Shown here piece after piece: positions 55,910 to 64,000 of a stretch of 64,000 nucleotides of DNA (the first letter of the stretch is position 1; each line of letters begins with the position of its first letter). The position numbers were made by a program, and so were the translations under genes. Below the pieces are notes generated by a model that made no database searches, was not told the DNA's origin, and was given only the letters and a program-made list of their open reading frames with translations. Source of the DNA: Paraburkholderia phytofirmans PsJN (GTDB taxonomy: Bacteria > Pseudomonadota > Gammaproteobacteria > Burkholderiales > Burkholderiaceae); the NCBI RefSeq assembly GCF_000020125.1, contig NC_010681.1, positions 3,658,001 to 3,722,000 of the forward strand. Reading direction: 5' to 3'.

Positions 55910-57457
55910 ATGTCCGCACGCGCAGACCGCGCTACGGCGCACGCGGCGGACCTCGACGAGGCGCGCGACGAGCGCTACGCCAATCCGTTCGCCCCGCCAG
56001 ACGAAACCGAAGCCGCCGCCCAGGCCCGCCCGCGCTCGCTGTTCGGCGAGATTCTCGACTGGATGCTGGCGCCGCTGCTGCTGCTTTGGCCGATGAGTCT
56101 CGCGGTCACCTATCTGGTCGCCAAGTCGATCGCGAACGGCCCGTTCGACCGTGCCCTGGAAACCGATGCTTACGTGCTGGCCCGCCAGATTCATCCGGTG
56201 AACGGCGTGGCGGAACTGACACTGCCCGACTCCACGCGCGACTTTCTGCGCGCGGACAACGTGGACAGCGTGTTTTACCAGGTGCTCGGCACGCGCGGCG
56301 AACTGGTGGGCGGCGAGCGCGACATGCCGCTGCCGCACGAGGAAGACCGCCCGCAGCCGGGCCTCGTCGAATTTCGTGACGACGTGCTGCGCGGCAACGA
56401 TATCCGCGTCGCCTACACGACCGTCGAGTTTCCGCAGACGCCCGGCGCGCAACCCGTGCTGGTGCAGGTCGCCGAAACGCTCGACAAGCGCAGCCAGCTC
56501 GCCAACGACATCATCAAAGGCGTGATCCTGCCGCAGTTCGTGATTCTGCCGCTCGCGATCCTGCTGGTGTGGTTCGGACTCTCGCGCGGCCTCGCGCCGC
56601 TGCACGCGCTGCAAGCGCATATCCGCGCGCGCCGTCCGGACGACCTGTCGCCGCTCGAGGCGCGCCGCGCGCCGCCGGAAATCGAGCCGCTCGTGACCTC
56701 GTTCAACGATCTGCTGACACGTCTCGAACAGAACATGGAGCTGCAAAAGCGCTTTATCGCGGACGCCGCGCATCAGATGAAAACGCCGCTTGCCGGCCTG
56801 CGCACGCAGGCCGAGCTGGCGCTGCGCCAGGACGTCTCGGCGGAAGTGCATCGCTCGCTCGAGCAGATCGCCACCAGTTCGGAGCATGCCGCGCGGCTCG
56901 TCACGCAACTGCTCGCGCTGGCGCGCGCGGAGAACCGCATGTCGGGCCAGATTTTCACGCCGGTCGAAGTGACGGAGGTCGCGCGCAACGCAGTGCGCGA
57001 CTGGGTCCAGGCAGCGCTCGCCAAGCAGATGGATCTGGGCTACGAAGCGCCTGAAGAACCCGTCGAAGTGGACGGCAATCCGGTCATGCTGCGCGAAATG
57101 CTGTCCAACCTGATCGACAACGCCATCCGCTATACGCCGCCGGGCGGCCGCATCACCGTCCGAGTGCGACATGACGCGGCAGCGCGGCTCGTGCACCTGG
57201 AAGTCGAGGACACCGGCCTCGGCATTCCGGTCGCCGAGCGCTCGCGGGTGATCGAGCGCTTCTACCGGATTCTCGGCCGCGAAGGTGACGGCAGCGGCCT
57301 CGGACTTGCGATCGTCCGCGAGATCGCGACCATGCACGGCGGCGAGCTGACAATCGACGACAATGTCTATCAAACTTCGCCGCGGCTTGCCGGCACGCTC
57401 GTACGCGTCAGTTTGCATGTACATGAACGGGCCGGGACTTACCCTAACGCGCCTTGA
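55910..57457 (+). CDS. Sensor histidine kinase, TctE-like
   Basis: Encodes 515 residues. Helices at about 52-72 and 203-225 flank a periplasmic 2CSK_N-type sensor domain of about 130 residues. The H-box is IADAAHQMKTPLAG (His288), the N-box LSNLIDNAIRYTP, G1 DTGLGI and G2 GSGLGLAI. The HQMKTP form is typical of the TctE group that senses tricarboxylates. The MFS transporter gene directly downstream may be its target; a promoter region of about 217 bases lies between. Confidence 0.9.
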   Translation: MSARADRATAHAADLDEARDERYANPFAPPDETEAAAQARPRSLFGEILDWMLAPLLLLWPMSLAVTYLVAKSIANGPFDRALETDAYVLARQIHPVNGVAELTLPDSTRDFLRADNVDSVFYQVLGTRGELVGGERDMPLPHEEDRPQPGLVEFRDDVLRGNDIRVAYTTVEFPQTPGAQPVLVQVAETLDKRSQLANDIIKGVILPQFVILPLAILLVWFGLSRGLAPLHALQAHIRARRPDDLSPLEARRAPPEIEPLVTSFNDLLTRLEQNMELQKRFIADAAHQMKTPLAGLRTQAELALRQDVSAEVHRSLEQIATSSEHAARLVTQLLALARAENRMSGQIFTPVEVTEVARNAVRDWVQAALAKQMDLGYEAPEEPVEVDGNPVMLREMLSNLIDNAIRYTPPGGRITVRVRHDAAARLVHLEVEDTGLGIPVAERSRVIERFYRILGREGDGSGLGLAIVREIATMHGGELTIDDNVYQTSPRLAGTLVRVSLHVHERAGTYPNAP

Positions 57458-57674
57458 AAGCTCCGGCTCGTCGACTCACTTTTTCGACACGTTGAGCGAG
57501 AATTAGCCAGATTTGCCGACCGATAGGCGCATGTTTGGCGAAAACCCACAGCGCAGCCCATGCTGCAATTTCACCCCGCCACGTCAGTACGCCGTAAGTT
57601 TCCACTCCAATAATCCGTTTCACGGGAACGCCATTACCGGCGAACCGCGTGCATATCAATATTGGAGACGACAT

Positions 57675-59333
57675 ATGGCTACCGTTGGCGGGCAAATCTC
57701 GCACGTGCCGATGACGCGCGAAGAGAAGCGGGTGATCTTCGCATCGTCGCTGGGTACGGTTTTCGAGTGGTACGACTTCTATCTGGCCGGCTCGCTGGCG
57801 GCCTTCATCAGCAAGAGCTTCTTCTCCGGCGTCAATCCGACAGCCGCCTTCATCTTCACGCTGCTGAGCTTCGCGGCCGGCTTCGCGGTCCGGCCGTTCG
57901 GCGCGATCGTGTTCGGGCGGCTCGGCGATATGGTCGGGCGCAAGTACACGTTCCTCGTGACGATCGTGATCATGGGCCTGTCGACGTTCCTGGTCGGCTT
58001 CCTGCCGGGCTATGCGTCGATCGGCTTCGCGTCGCCCGTGATCTTCATTGCGATGCGGATGCTGCAAGGCCTCGCGCTCGGCGGCGAGTACGGCGGCGCT
58101 GCCACCTATGTGGCCGAACACGCGCCGGCGGGACGCCGCGGCTTCTATACGGCCTGGATCCAGACGACCGCCACGCTCGGCCTGTTCCTGTCGCTGCTGG
58201 TGATTCTCGGCGTGCGCACCGCAATGGGTGAGGACGCGTTCGGCGACTGGGGCTGGCGCATTCCGTTCATCGTCTCGATCCTTCTGCTGGCCGTGTCGGT
58301 GTGGATTCGTCTGCAACTGCACGAATCGCCGGTGTTCGAGCGCATCAAGTCCGAAGGCAAGACCTCCAAGGCGCCGCTGACTGAAGCCTTCGGCCAGTGG
58401 AAGAACCTGAAGATCGTGATTCTCGCGCTGATCGGCCTTACCGCCGGCCAGGCCGTGGTCTGGTACACGGGCCAGTTCTACACGCTGTTCTTCCTGACGC
58501 AGACGCTGAAGGTAGACGGCAGCAGCGCCAACATCATGATCGCGATCGCGCTCCTGATCGGCACGCCGTTCTTCCTGTTCTTCGGCTCGCTGTCGGATCG
58601 TATCGGCCGCAAGCCGATCATCATGGCCGGCCTGCTGATCGCCGCATGCACGTACTTCCCGCTGTTCAAGGCGCTGGCGCACTACACGAACCCGGCACTG
58701 GAAGCGGCGACCGCGAAAGCGCCGATCGTCGTGATCGCGAATCCGGACGAGTGCTCGTTCCAGTTCAACCCGGTCGGCACCGCGAAGTTCACGAGCTCCT
58801 GCGACATTGCCAAGAGTGCGCTTTCGAAGGCCGGCTTGAACTACGAGAACGTCGCCGCGCCGGCGGGCACGCTGGCGCAGATCAAGGTCGGCGATACGGT
58901 GATCAACACGTATGACGGCAAGGCCGCGGACGCCAAGGATCAAGGCAAAGCGTTCGACAAGACCCTTGCGACGACGCTGAAGACCGCCGGTTACGCGCCG
59001 AAGGCCGATCCCACGCAGATCAACTGGCCAATGACCGTGGTGATACTGACGATCATGATGATCTACGTGACGATGGTCTACGGCCCGATCGCGGCGATGC
59101 TGGTGGAGATGTTCCCGACGCGCATCCGCTATACCTCGATGTCGCTGCCGTATCACATCGGCAATGGCTGGTTCGGCGGCTTCCTGCCGGCCACCGCCTT
59201 CGCGATCGTGGCGGCGAAGGGCAATATCTTTTCGGGGCTGTGGTATCCGATCGTGATCGCGCTCGTCACCTTTGTGATCGGCATGCTGTTTGTCCGGGAG
59301 ACCAAGGACTCGGACATCTATGCGAAGGATTGA
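57675..59333 (+). CDS. MHS-family MFS transporter with large extramembrane insert
   Basis: Encodes 552 residues. LGTVFEWYDFYLAGSLAAF and FGRLGDMVGRKYTF with GGEYGGAATYVAEHAP are metabolite:H+ symporter motifs; carriers for citrate, 2-oxoglutarate, shikimate and proline are in this group. Between helices about 8 and 9 there is an insert of some 115 residues (about 335-450), with Cys in DECSF and SSCDI, which ordinary members lack. GGAG precedes the ATG at 57675. The two-component genes just upstream suggest induction by the substrate, possibly a di- or tricarboxylate. Symport with protons in the inner membrane. Confidence 0.87.
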   Translation: MATVGGQISHVPMTREEKRVIFASSLGTVFEWYDFYLAGSLAAFISKSFFSGVNPTAAFIFTLLSFAAGFAVRPFGAIVFGRLGDMVGRKYTFLVTIVIMGLSTFLVGFLPGYASIGFASPVIFIAMRMLQGLALGGEYGGAATYVAEHAPAGRRGFYTAWIQTTATLGLFLSLLVILGVRTAMGEDAFGDWGWRIPFIVSILLLAVSVWIRLQLHESPVFERIKSEGKTSKAPLTEAFGQWKNLKIVILALIGLTAGQAVVWYTGQFYTLFFLTQTLKVDGSSANIMIAIALLIGTPFFLFFGSLSDRIGRKPIIMAGLLIAACTYFPLFKALAHYTNPALEAATAKAPIVVIANPDECSFQFNPVGTAKFTSSCDIAKSALSKAGLNYENVAAPAGTLAQIKVGDTVINTYDGKAADAKDQGKAFDKTLATTLKTAGYAPKADPTQINWPMTVVILTIMMIYVTMVYGPIAAMLVEMFPTRIRYTSMSLPYHIGNGWFGGFLPATAFAIVAAKGNIFSGLWYPIVIALVTFVIGMLFVRETKDSDIYAKD

Positions 59334-59381
59334 CGCGTCTGATGCACGAAACGGCTTCTTGAAAAAGTTGTGCGCCGGGGG

Positions 59382-59410
59382 TTGACAGTCTCCGGCGCCG
59401 TCCGCATAAT
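59382..59410 (+). promoter_or_regulatory. tRNA-Met promoter
   Basis: TTGACA (59382-59387) and CATAAT (59405-59410) are 17 bases apart, close to sigma-70 consensus. The tRNA begins 13 bases after the -10 element. Confidence 0.85.
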
Positions 59411-59422
59411 CTCGCTTCTTTC

Positions 59423-59499
<77 letters not shown>

Positions 59500-59506
59500 G
59501 TTGCAA

Positions 59507-59549
59507 GAAAAAGCCGCTGATCCGCAAGGTTCAGCGGCTTTTTTGTTTT
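59507..59549 (+). terminator. Rho-independent terminator of tRNA-Met
   Basis: AGCCGCTGA (59512-59520) pairs with TCAGCGGCT (59531-59539) followed by TTTTTGTTTT. Confidence 0.92.
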
Positions 59550-59593
59550 GGCTTTCCGAACTGCAACTACAGCAACTTCAAGGAGGTTTCTTG

Positions 59594-59944
59594 ATGACGT
59601 TCCGCACCGCCGCGCTCGCCGTGGCTACCGCTTCGATCGCGTTTCTCAGCGGCACTGCCGCAGGCGCCGCACAGGCTCAGACATCGCCCGACAGTCAGTG
59701 GCGCACCAGCGCGACCACACTATCCACGCTGCTCCAGGACGGCTACAAGATCGTCGCCGTCGTGAACGGCGCTCATGGCAGTGCGGGACCGGCCGACACG
59801 ATTTTCGTCCAGCGCGATCAAAGCGCTTTCAAATGTATCGACCCGCAGCAGACCGATGCAAAAACGAGAACATCCGTCGCGCCGCCGGCATGTTTCGAGC
59901 TGGTGCCGCCGTCGGGAGCGTCGGGGACGCCGGAGTCGAAGTAG
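59594..59944 (+). CDS. Small periplasmic hypothetical protein
   Basis: Encodes 116 residues. A signal peptide (MTFRTAALAVATASIAFLSGTAAGAAQA) is followed by a short soluble domain with LSTLLQDGYKIVAVVNG and FVQRDQSAFKCIDPQQ; two Cys residues (KCID and PACFEL) could form a disulfide. I do not recognise a named family. AGGAGG at 59580-59586 places the start at 59594, not earlier. It lies alone after the tRNA. Confidence 0.75.
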   Translation: MTFRTAALAVATASIAFLSGTAAGAAQAQTSPDSQWRTSATTLSTLLQDGYKIVAVVNGAHGSAGPADTIFVQRDQSAFKCIDPQQTDAKTRTSVAPPACFELVPPSGASGTPESK

Positions 59945-60073
59945 TCGACACGCGACGCGCCGAAGCGCGCCGTCATCCGCACGCGCTGCGCCGACCTTCA
60001 GACTGTGAAGCTACGGCTTGAGGCCGACGCCGGCGCAGTCAACACCCCCGCTCAGCCAGCCGCGCGCCTCTCG

Positions 60074-60517
60074 TCACCGATCCACCAACCGGCTCAGATT
60101 GCCGCGCACCCGCTGCAGCAAGGCGATCAACTGCTTCGCTTCCTCATCGGTGAAGCCATTAAGCGCTTCGAGCGCGACTTCGTCGCCGACCTTGCGCGCC
60201 TTGCCGAGCGTGCGCTCAGCCTTCGGCGTCATGTGCACCTGGCGCTCGCGGCGGTCCTGCGGATTGGCCGTCCGCTCGATCCAGCCACCCTCTTCCATCC
60301 GATCCAGCAGGCGACCCGCCGAGATCGGCGCGACCTCGAGCAAGTCCGCGAGCCGCGCCTGATTGGTGTCGCCGTAGTGCGCGAGATAGGCCAGCACGCG
60401 GCACTGCGCGCGCGTCAAGTCGACCGACGACTTCGCGAGGTCGTCGAACCGCTTGCCTGTCAGGCGGCCGACGTCGGAAATCAGAAAGCCGAAGCGCTCA
60501 TCGAGTTGGGTTTTCAT
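60074..60517 (-). CDS. MarR-family transcription regulator
   Basis: Encodes 147 residues. The winged helix (about 40-105) includes TNQARLADLLEVAPISAGRLLDRMEEGGWI and RTANPQDRRERQVHMTPKA, the wing with DxRxR. These dimers repress efflux genes and release DNA when a phenolic ligand binds. The ATG at 60517 is chosen because a longer start adds non-conserved residues. It is divergent to an emrB-like gene, with a long palindrome between them that it likely binds. Confidence 0.9.
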   Translation of the reverse strand: MKTQLDERFGFLISDVGRLTGKRFDDLAKSSVDLTRAQCRVLAYLAHYGDTNQARLADLLEVAPISAGRLLDRMEEGGWIERTANPQDRRERQVHMTPKAERTLGKARKVGDEVALEALNGFTDEEAKQLIALLQRVRGNLSRLVDR

Positions 60518-60608
60518 GCGCGAATTATACGAAAGGCCTTCGTTTTTCAGCGTTGAACGGGCGTAATTCAGGCTCCGCATAATTCCCGATGGCCGGCGCG
60601 CGCGCAAC

Positions 60609-60636
60609 CGATATACTAAGCATGCTTACTATATCG
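60609..60636. promoter_or_regulatory. 28-bp palindrome, likely MarR operator
   Basis: Left arm CGATATACTAAGCA and right arm TGCTTACTATATCG are inverted copies with 13 of 14 pairs matching. It contains TATACT at 60612-60617, a possible -10 element for the rightward emrB-like gene, 16 bases before whose start it ends. Binding by the divergent MarR protein would block that promoter. Confidence 0.8.
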
Positions 60637-60652
60637 ACGACCCCGCTCATTC

Positions 60653-62191
60653 ATGTCTTCCGACACTCCGGCGGCCAACGCCGCCGCGCCGCTCAACCGC
60701 CCGATGATCACCGTCTCGATCATGCTGGCGACGTTGATCCAGACGCTCGACAGCACGATCGCCAACGTGGCGCTGCCGCATATGCAGGGCACGCTGTCCG
60801 CGTCGCAGGATGAAATCACGTGGGTGCTGACCTCGTACATCGTCGCCGCCGCGATCGCCACGCCGCTCACCGGCTGGCTGTCCGACCGGCTGAGCGTCAA
60901 GCGTCTGCTGATTTTCGCGATCGGCGGTTTCACGGTGTCGTCGGCGCTGTGCGGTTTGTCTGAGACGCTCACGCAGATCGTCGCGTCGCGTTTGCTGCAG
61001 GGGATTTTCGGCGCGTCGCTCGTGCCGCTGTCGCAGTCAATCCTGCTCGACATCAACCCGCGCGAGAAGCAGGGGCAGGCCATGGCCGTGTGGGGCATGG
61101 GCGTGATGGTCGGACCGATTCTCGGGCCGACGCTCGGCGGCTGGCTCACAGACAGCTACAACTGGCGCTGGGTGTTTTTCATCAACGTGCCGATCGGCGC
61201 GTTCGCGCTGTTCGGCGTGGCGACCTTCCTGCCCGCGCGCGAACCGAAACACGACGCGAAGTTCGACGCCTTCGGCTTCGCCACGCTGGGTCTCGCCATC
61301 GGCGCATTGCAGGCCATGCTCGATCGCGGCGAGCAACTCGACTGGTTCGGCTCGAACGAAATCGTTGTCGAGGCGCTGCTCGCGGCGATCAGCTTTGCGT
61401 TTTTCCTCGTGCACACGGCCACGGTCGGCAAGAAATCGTTTTTCAAATACGAGTTGCTGAAGGATCCGAACTTCGCCACGGGGACGTTTTTCATCTTCGT
61501 GATCGGCGCGGTAATGTACGCGACGCGCGCGTTGCTGCCGCCCATGCTGCAGAACCTGATGAACTATCCGGTCGCGACCACCGGCCTCGTCACTGCGCCG
61601 AGCGGCGCGGGCACGATGGTCGCCATGCTGTTCGCCGGGCGCCTGCTGAAGCGGATCGACGCGCGGCTTCTGCTGCTGGCGGGCTTTCTGATCTCGGCGT
61701 TCGCGCTCTGGCAGATGATGCATTACACGATCGTGCTGTCGGCGCCGGACATTGTCTGGCCCGGCGTGATTCAGGGCTTCGGGCTTGGGCTCGTGTTCGT
61801 GCCGCTGAGCGCGCTGACCTTCTCGACGCTCACGCCGGAACTGCGCGCGGATGGCACCGCGACGTACAGCCTGATGCGCAATATCGGCAGCAGTATCGGC
61901 ATTTCGATCGTGCAAACGCTGATGACGCGCAACACGCAGGTCTCGCATGCGGACCTCGTGGCCAACATCACGCCCTTCAATCCCGCCGTCCAGCCGATGC
62001 TCAACAACGGCTCGAATTACGACATGGCCGCGCTGAACGCGTCGATCACGCAGCAGGCATCGATGATCGCGTATCTGAACGACTTCAAGCTGATGTTCAT
62101 GGCGACGCTGCTGGTTATTCCGCTTCTGCTGTTGATCCGCCCCGCGCATAAGGCGGCGGACGCCTCGGTGGCGCATGCCGCGATGGATTGA
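60653..62191 (+). CDS. DHA2-family MFS multidrug exporter (EmrB-like)
   Basis: Encodes 512 residues with fourteen helices. MLATLIQTLDSTIANVALPHMQG is the helix-1 motif D1 of the EmrB/QacA group, LTGWLSDRLSVKRL is motif A, and GPILGPTLGGWLTD is motif C of proton antiporters. It exports drugs in the inner membrane, often with an EmrA-like adaptor, but no adaptor gene is adjacent here. No ribosome site is visible before the ATG at 60653. Control by the divergent MarR protein is likely. Confidence 0.9.
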   Translation: MSSDTPAANAAAPLNRPMITVSIMLATLIQTLDSTIANVALPHMQGTLSASQDEITWVLTSYIVAAAIATPLTGWLSDRLSVKRLLIFAIGGFTVSSALCGLSETLTQIVASRLLQGIFGASLVPLSQSILLDINPREKQGQAMAVWGMGVMVGPILGPTLGGWLTDSYNWRWVFFINVPIGAFALFGVATFLPAREPKHDAKFDAFGFATLGLAIGALQAMLDRGEQLDWFGSNEIVVEALLAAISFAFFLVHTATVGKKSFFKYELLKDPNFATGTFFIFVIGAVMYATRALLPPMLQNLMNYPVATTGLVTAPSGAGTMVAMLFAGRLLKRIDARLLLLAGFLISAFALWQMMHYTIVLSAPDIVWPGVIQGFGLGLVFVPLSALTFSTLTPELRADGTATYSLMRNIGSSIGISIVQTLMTRNTQVSHADLVANITPFNPAVQPMLNNGSNYDMAALNASITQQASMIAYLNDFKLMFMATLLVIPLLLLIRPAHKAADASVAHAAMD

Positions 62192-62248
62192 GGCGCAGCG
62201 CTGACCCGGATAGTCGCCGTCGCAGCGAGCTGCGCGCGACGCCCGCGT

Positions 62249-63055
62249 CTAAGCTTCGATCCGCCCGCGCGTCACACCCAACAGTGCCGCCATCGCCGCC
62301 CGCGCCGCCGCTGCGTCGCGATCGCGAATCGCTTCGAACACCGCCGTATGCTCGGCCAGCGACGCGTTGAACACCTCCGCGCGTTTTGCATTCAGGCGCA
62401 GTTGCGCTTCGAGCGTGCGCTCGATCAGCGTGCCGAGGGGAATCAGCAATTCGTTGCTGCACGCGGTCAGCACGCTCAAATGGAACCGCAGATCGGCACG
62501 TACCCATTCGTCGACATTGCGCGCCGTCACCATCGCTTCGTGCGACGCGGCGAGCGCGCAGAAAGTGTCGTCTGTATAGGAAGCCGCCGCCAGACTCGCG
62601 GCATACGGCTCGATCATCTCGCGCATTTCCTGCAGCTTGAGCGCGAAAGCCATCGGCTCGGCGACCCGCGAGTACCAGTCGAGCACGTCGACATCGAGCA
62701 GATTCCACGCGCGTCTCGGACGCACGCGCGTTCCCACGCGCGGACGCGATTCGATCAGGCCTTTCGAAGTCAACGTGCGCAACGCCTCGCGCAACACTGT
62801 GCGGCTTACGCCGAACGTTTCCATCAACTCCGCTTCGCGCGGCAGGATCGAATCGGGCGCATAGTCGCCGCGCAGAATCGCGGTCGCCAGCTGATGGGCG
62901 ACACGCCCATGCAGATCGTGCTGAATAGCTTTCTCCTGGCGGCCTTTCGGCGCTATTGATAGGGGAACCGAGCCCGGAACGAGGGCGATTATCCGGCATC
63001 TCCACCGTGAGATGACTGCTTCGACAACGCCATGCTCAGATACGGGTTTTGCCAA
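62249..63055 (-). CDS. dgoR: FadR-type GntR regulator, probably DgoR-like
   Basis: The winged helix, with PREAELMETFGVSRTVLREAL and KGLIESRPRVGTRVRPRRAWN, is the GntR signature; the FCD effector domain follows, with Asp and His residues that would bind a metal and a sugar acid. Divergent dgoD suggests control of galactonate use. Start is uncertain: no ATG or GTG lies in frame close to the domain. I use TTG 63055 (268 residues). An ATT at 62926 has AGGAG six bases upstream and would give 225 residues, the length of E. coli DgoR. Confidence 0.8.
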   Translation of the reverse strand: MAKPVSEHGVVEAVISRWRCRIIALVPGSVPLSIAPKGRQEKAIQHDLHGRVAHQLATAILRGDYAPDSILPREAELMETFGVSRTVLREALRTLTSKGLIESRPRVGTRVRPRRAWNLLDVDVLDWYSRVAEPMAFALKLQEMREMIEPYAASLAAASYTDDTFCALAASHEAMVTARNVDEWVRADLRFHLSVLTACSNELLIPLGTLIERTLEAQLRLNAKRAEVFNASLAEHTAVFEAIRDRDAAAARAAMAALLGVTRGRIEA

Positions 63056-63069
63056 TATTTGGCCAATAA

Positions 63070-63083
63070 TACTATTAATAGTA
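63070..63083. promoter_or_regulatory. Perfect palindrome, candidate operator between dgoR and dgoD
   Basis: TACTATTAATAGTA is a perfect 14-bp inverted repeat in an AT-rich island. Beside it, CCAATATTTGG (63052-63062) has CCAA/TTGG arms. GntR-family dimers bind such sites; control of dgoD and the regulator is inferred. Confidence 0.55.
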
Positions 63084-63210
63084 CTTAAATGCGCTTTTGT
63101 TGTAGCATGTGAATCCTCGAATAGTTCGCAGACGCCTAAGGCCGATGCCTTGCACGGGGCCGGAGTGAGCGCTAAAGCGCCAACGCCGGCCGACAAAGGA
63201 GACGCACACC

Positions 63211-64000
63211 ATGAAAATCACCAAGCTCGAAACCTTCATCGTTCCGCCGCGCTGGTGCTTCCTGAAAATCGAAACCGACGAAGGCATCGTCGGCTGGGGC
63301 GAGCCCGTGGTCGAAGGCCGCGCACACACGGTGGCGGCCGCCGTGGAAGAACTGTCGGACTACCTGATCGGCAAAGACCCGCTTCTGATCGAAGACCACT
63401 GGCAGGTCATGTACCGCTCGGGCTTCTATCGCGGCGGCCCGATCACCATGAGCGCGATCGCCGGCGTCGACCAGGCGCTGTGGGACATCAAGGGCAAGCA
63501 TCATGGCGTGCCGATTCATGCGCTGCTCGGCGGCCAGGTGCGCGACAAGATCAAGGTGTATTCGTGGATCGGCGGCGACCGTCCGAGCGACGTCGCGAAT
63601 AACGCGCGCGCCGTGGTCGAACGCGGCTTCAAGGCCGTGAAGATGAACGGCTCGGAAGAGTTGCAGATCATCGACACCTTCGACAAGGTGCAAGGCGTCA
63701 TCAACAACGTCGCAGCCGTGCGCGAGGCGGTCGGACCGAACATCGGCATCGGCGTGGATTTCCACGGCCGCGTGCACAAGCCGATGGCCAAGGTGCTAGC
63801 GAAAGAACTCGACCCGTACAAGCTGCTCTTCATCGAAGAGCCGGTGCTGTCGGAGAACGCCGAAGCGTTGCGCGACATCGTCAATCAGACCAACACGCCG
63901 ATCGCATTGGGCGAGCGTCTTTACTCGCGCTGGGACTTCAAGCACATCCTGTCGGGCGGCTACGTCGACATCATTCAGCCGGACGCGTCGCACGCGGGCG
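63211..64000 (+). CDS. dgoD: D-galactonate dehydratase (runs off right edge)
   Basis: The first 263 codons are in view. [32 protein letters not shown] and [23 protein letters not shown] match DgoD very closely. Enolase-superfamily residues are seen: Asp and His in GVDFHGRVH, Glu in FIEEPVL, Glu in LGERLYSR. The enzyme removes water from D-galactonate giving 2-keto-3-deoxygalactonate in the De Ley-Doudoroff route. AAAGGAG precedes the ATG. The frame is open to the window end, so about a third of the protein lies beyond it. Confidence 0.94.
   Translation, partial: MKITKLETFIVPPRWCFLKIETDEGIVGWGEPVVEGRAHTVAAAVEELSDYLIGKDPLLIEDHWQVMYRSGFYRGGPITMSAIAGVDQALWDIKGKHHGVPIHALLGGQVRDKIKVYSWIGGDRPSDVANNARAVVERGFKAVKMNGSEELQIIDTFDKVQGVINNVAAVREAVGPNIGIGVDFHGRVHKPMAKVLAKELDPYKLLFIEEPVLSENAEALRDIVNQTNTPIALGERLYSRWDFKHILSGGYVDIIQPDASHAG

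Noticed and set aside
55172..57424. 750-codon open frame opposite the TctDE-like genes
   Set aside because: Antisense to two intact two-component genes; a mirror frame caused by GC-rich third positions.
62115..63005. Minus-strand frame starting MEMPDNRPRSG overlapping the GntR gene
   Set aside because: The conserved GntR domain is in another frame, so this is not the regulator and not evidence of a frameshift.

Overview
The window is high-GC, densely coding DNA with the gene content and gene order of a Burkholderiaceae chromosome. It most resembles Paraburkholderia/Burkholderia sensu lato. This is inferred from the recA-recX-DUF2889-sucCD-terC-pilin-pglL run, the pgk-pyk-fba-purC-purE-purK run, a BpeAB-OprB-like efflux locus with a divergent TetR gene, and an isolated elongator tRNA-Met. 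No prophage, insertion sequence, CRISPR array or rRNA was seen. Nearly everything looks like ordinary core genome. The more interesting material is in the control regions and in unusual protein parts.

Layout. 1-71 is the start of an SDR oxidoreductase that runs off the left edge. 404-3639 is a zinc uptake operon (zur-znuA-znuC-znuB), followed on the minus strand by glutathione-dependent formaldehyde oxidation genes (fghA, frmA) and xylB. 7809-9218 is an NCS2 purine permease behind a long, possibly structured leader. 9387-16526 is an RND tripartite multidrug pump operon (minus) with its divergent TetR repressor; a near-consensus promoter with an AcrR-like operator inside it lies between them. 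16702-20486 holds an isochorismatase-like hydrolase with a divergent GlxA-type AraC regulator and three small proteins. 20789-24429 is a response regulator, histidine kinase and DegP protease cluster with two PmrA/QseB-like boxes in front of degP. 24826-28906 has PBP4 (dacB), a di-iron hydroxylase and a GDSL lipoprotein.

29006-37580 carries tsaC, purK, purE, purC, fba, pyk and pgk on the minus strand (purine synthesis and lower glycolysis). 37852-40062 has azlCD and ilvE (branched-chain amino acids). 40125-43866 has a zinc-ribbon protein, waaF, a SnoaL-like protein and a YheT-type hydrolase with a partner of unknown function. 43945-49040 has bepA, moaC, a PglL-type O-oligosaccharyltransferase and a type IV pilin. 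The pilin ends in a Pro/Ala/Ser-rich disulfide loop, which makes the last two a plausible glycosyltransferase/substrate pair. 49184-54886 has terC, sucDC, a DUF2889 protein and recX-recA with a clear LexA box.

55118-59333 is a TctDE-like two-component pair followed by an MHS-family MFS carrier. Then come tRNA-Met with promoter and terminator (59382-59549), a small periplasmic protein, a marR/emrB divergent pair around a near-perfect 28-bp palindrome, and finally a FadR-type regulator divergent from dgoD (D-galactonate dehydratase), which runs off the right edge.
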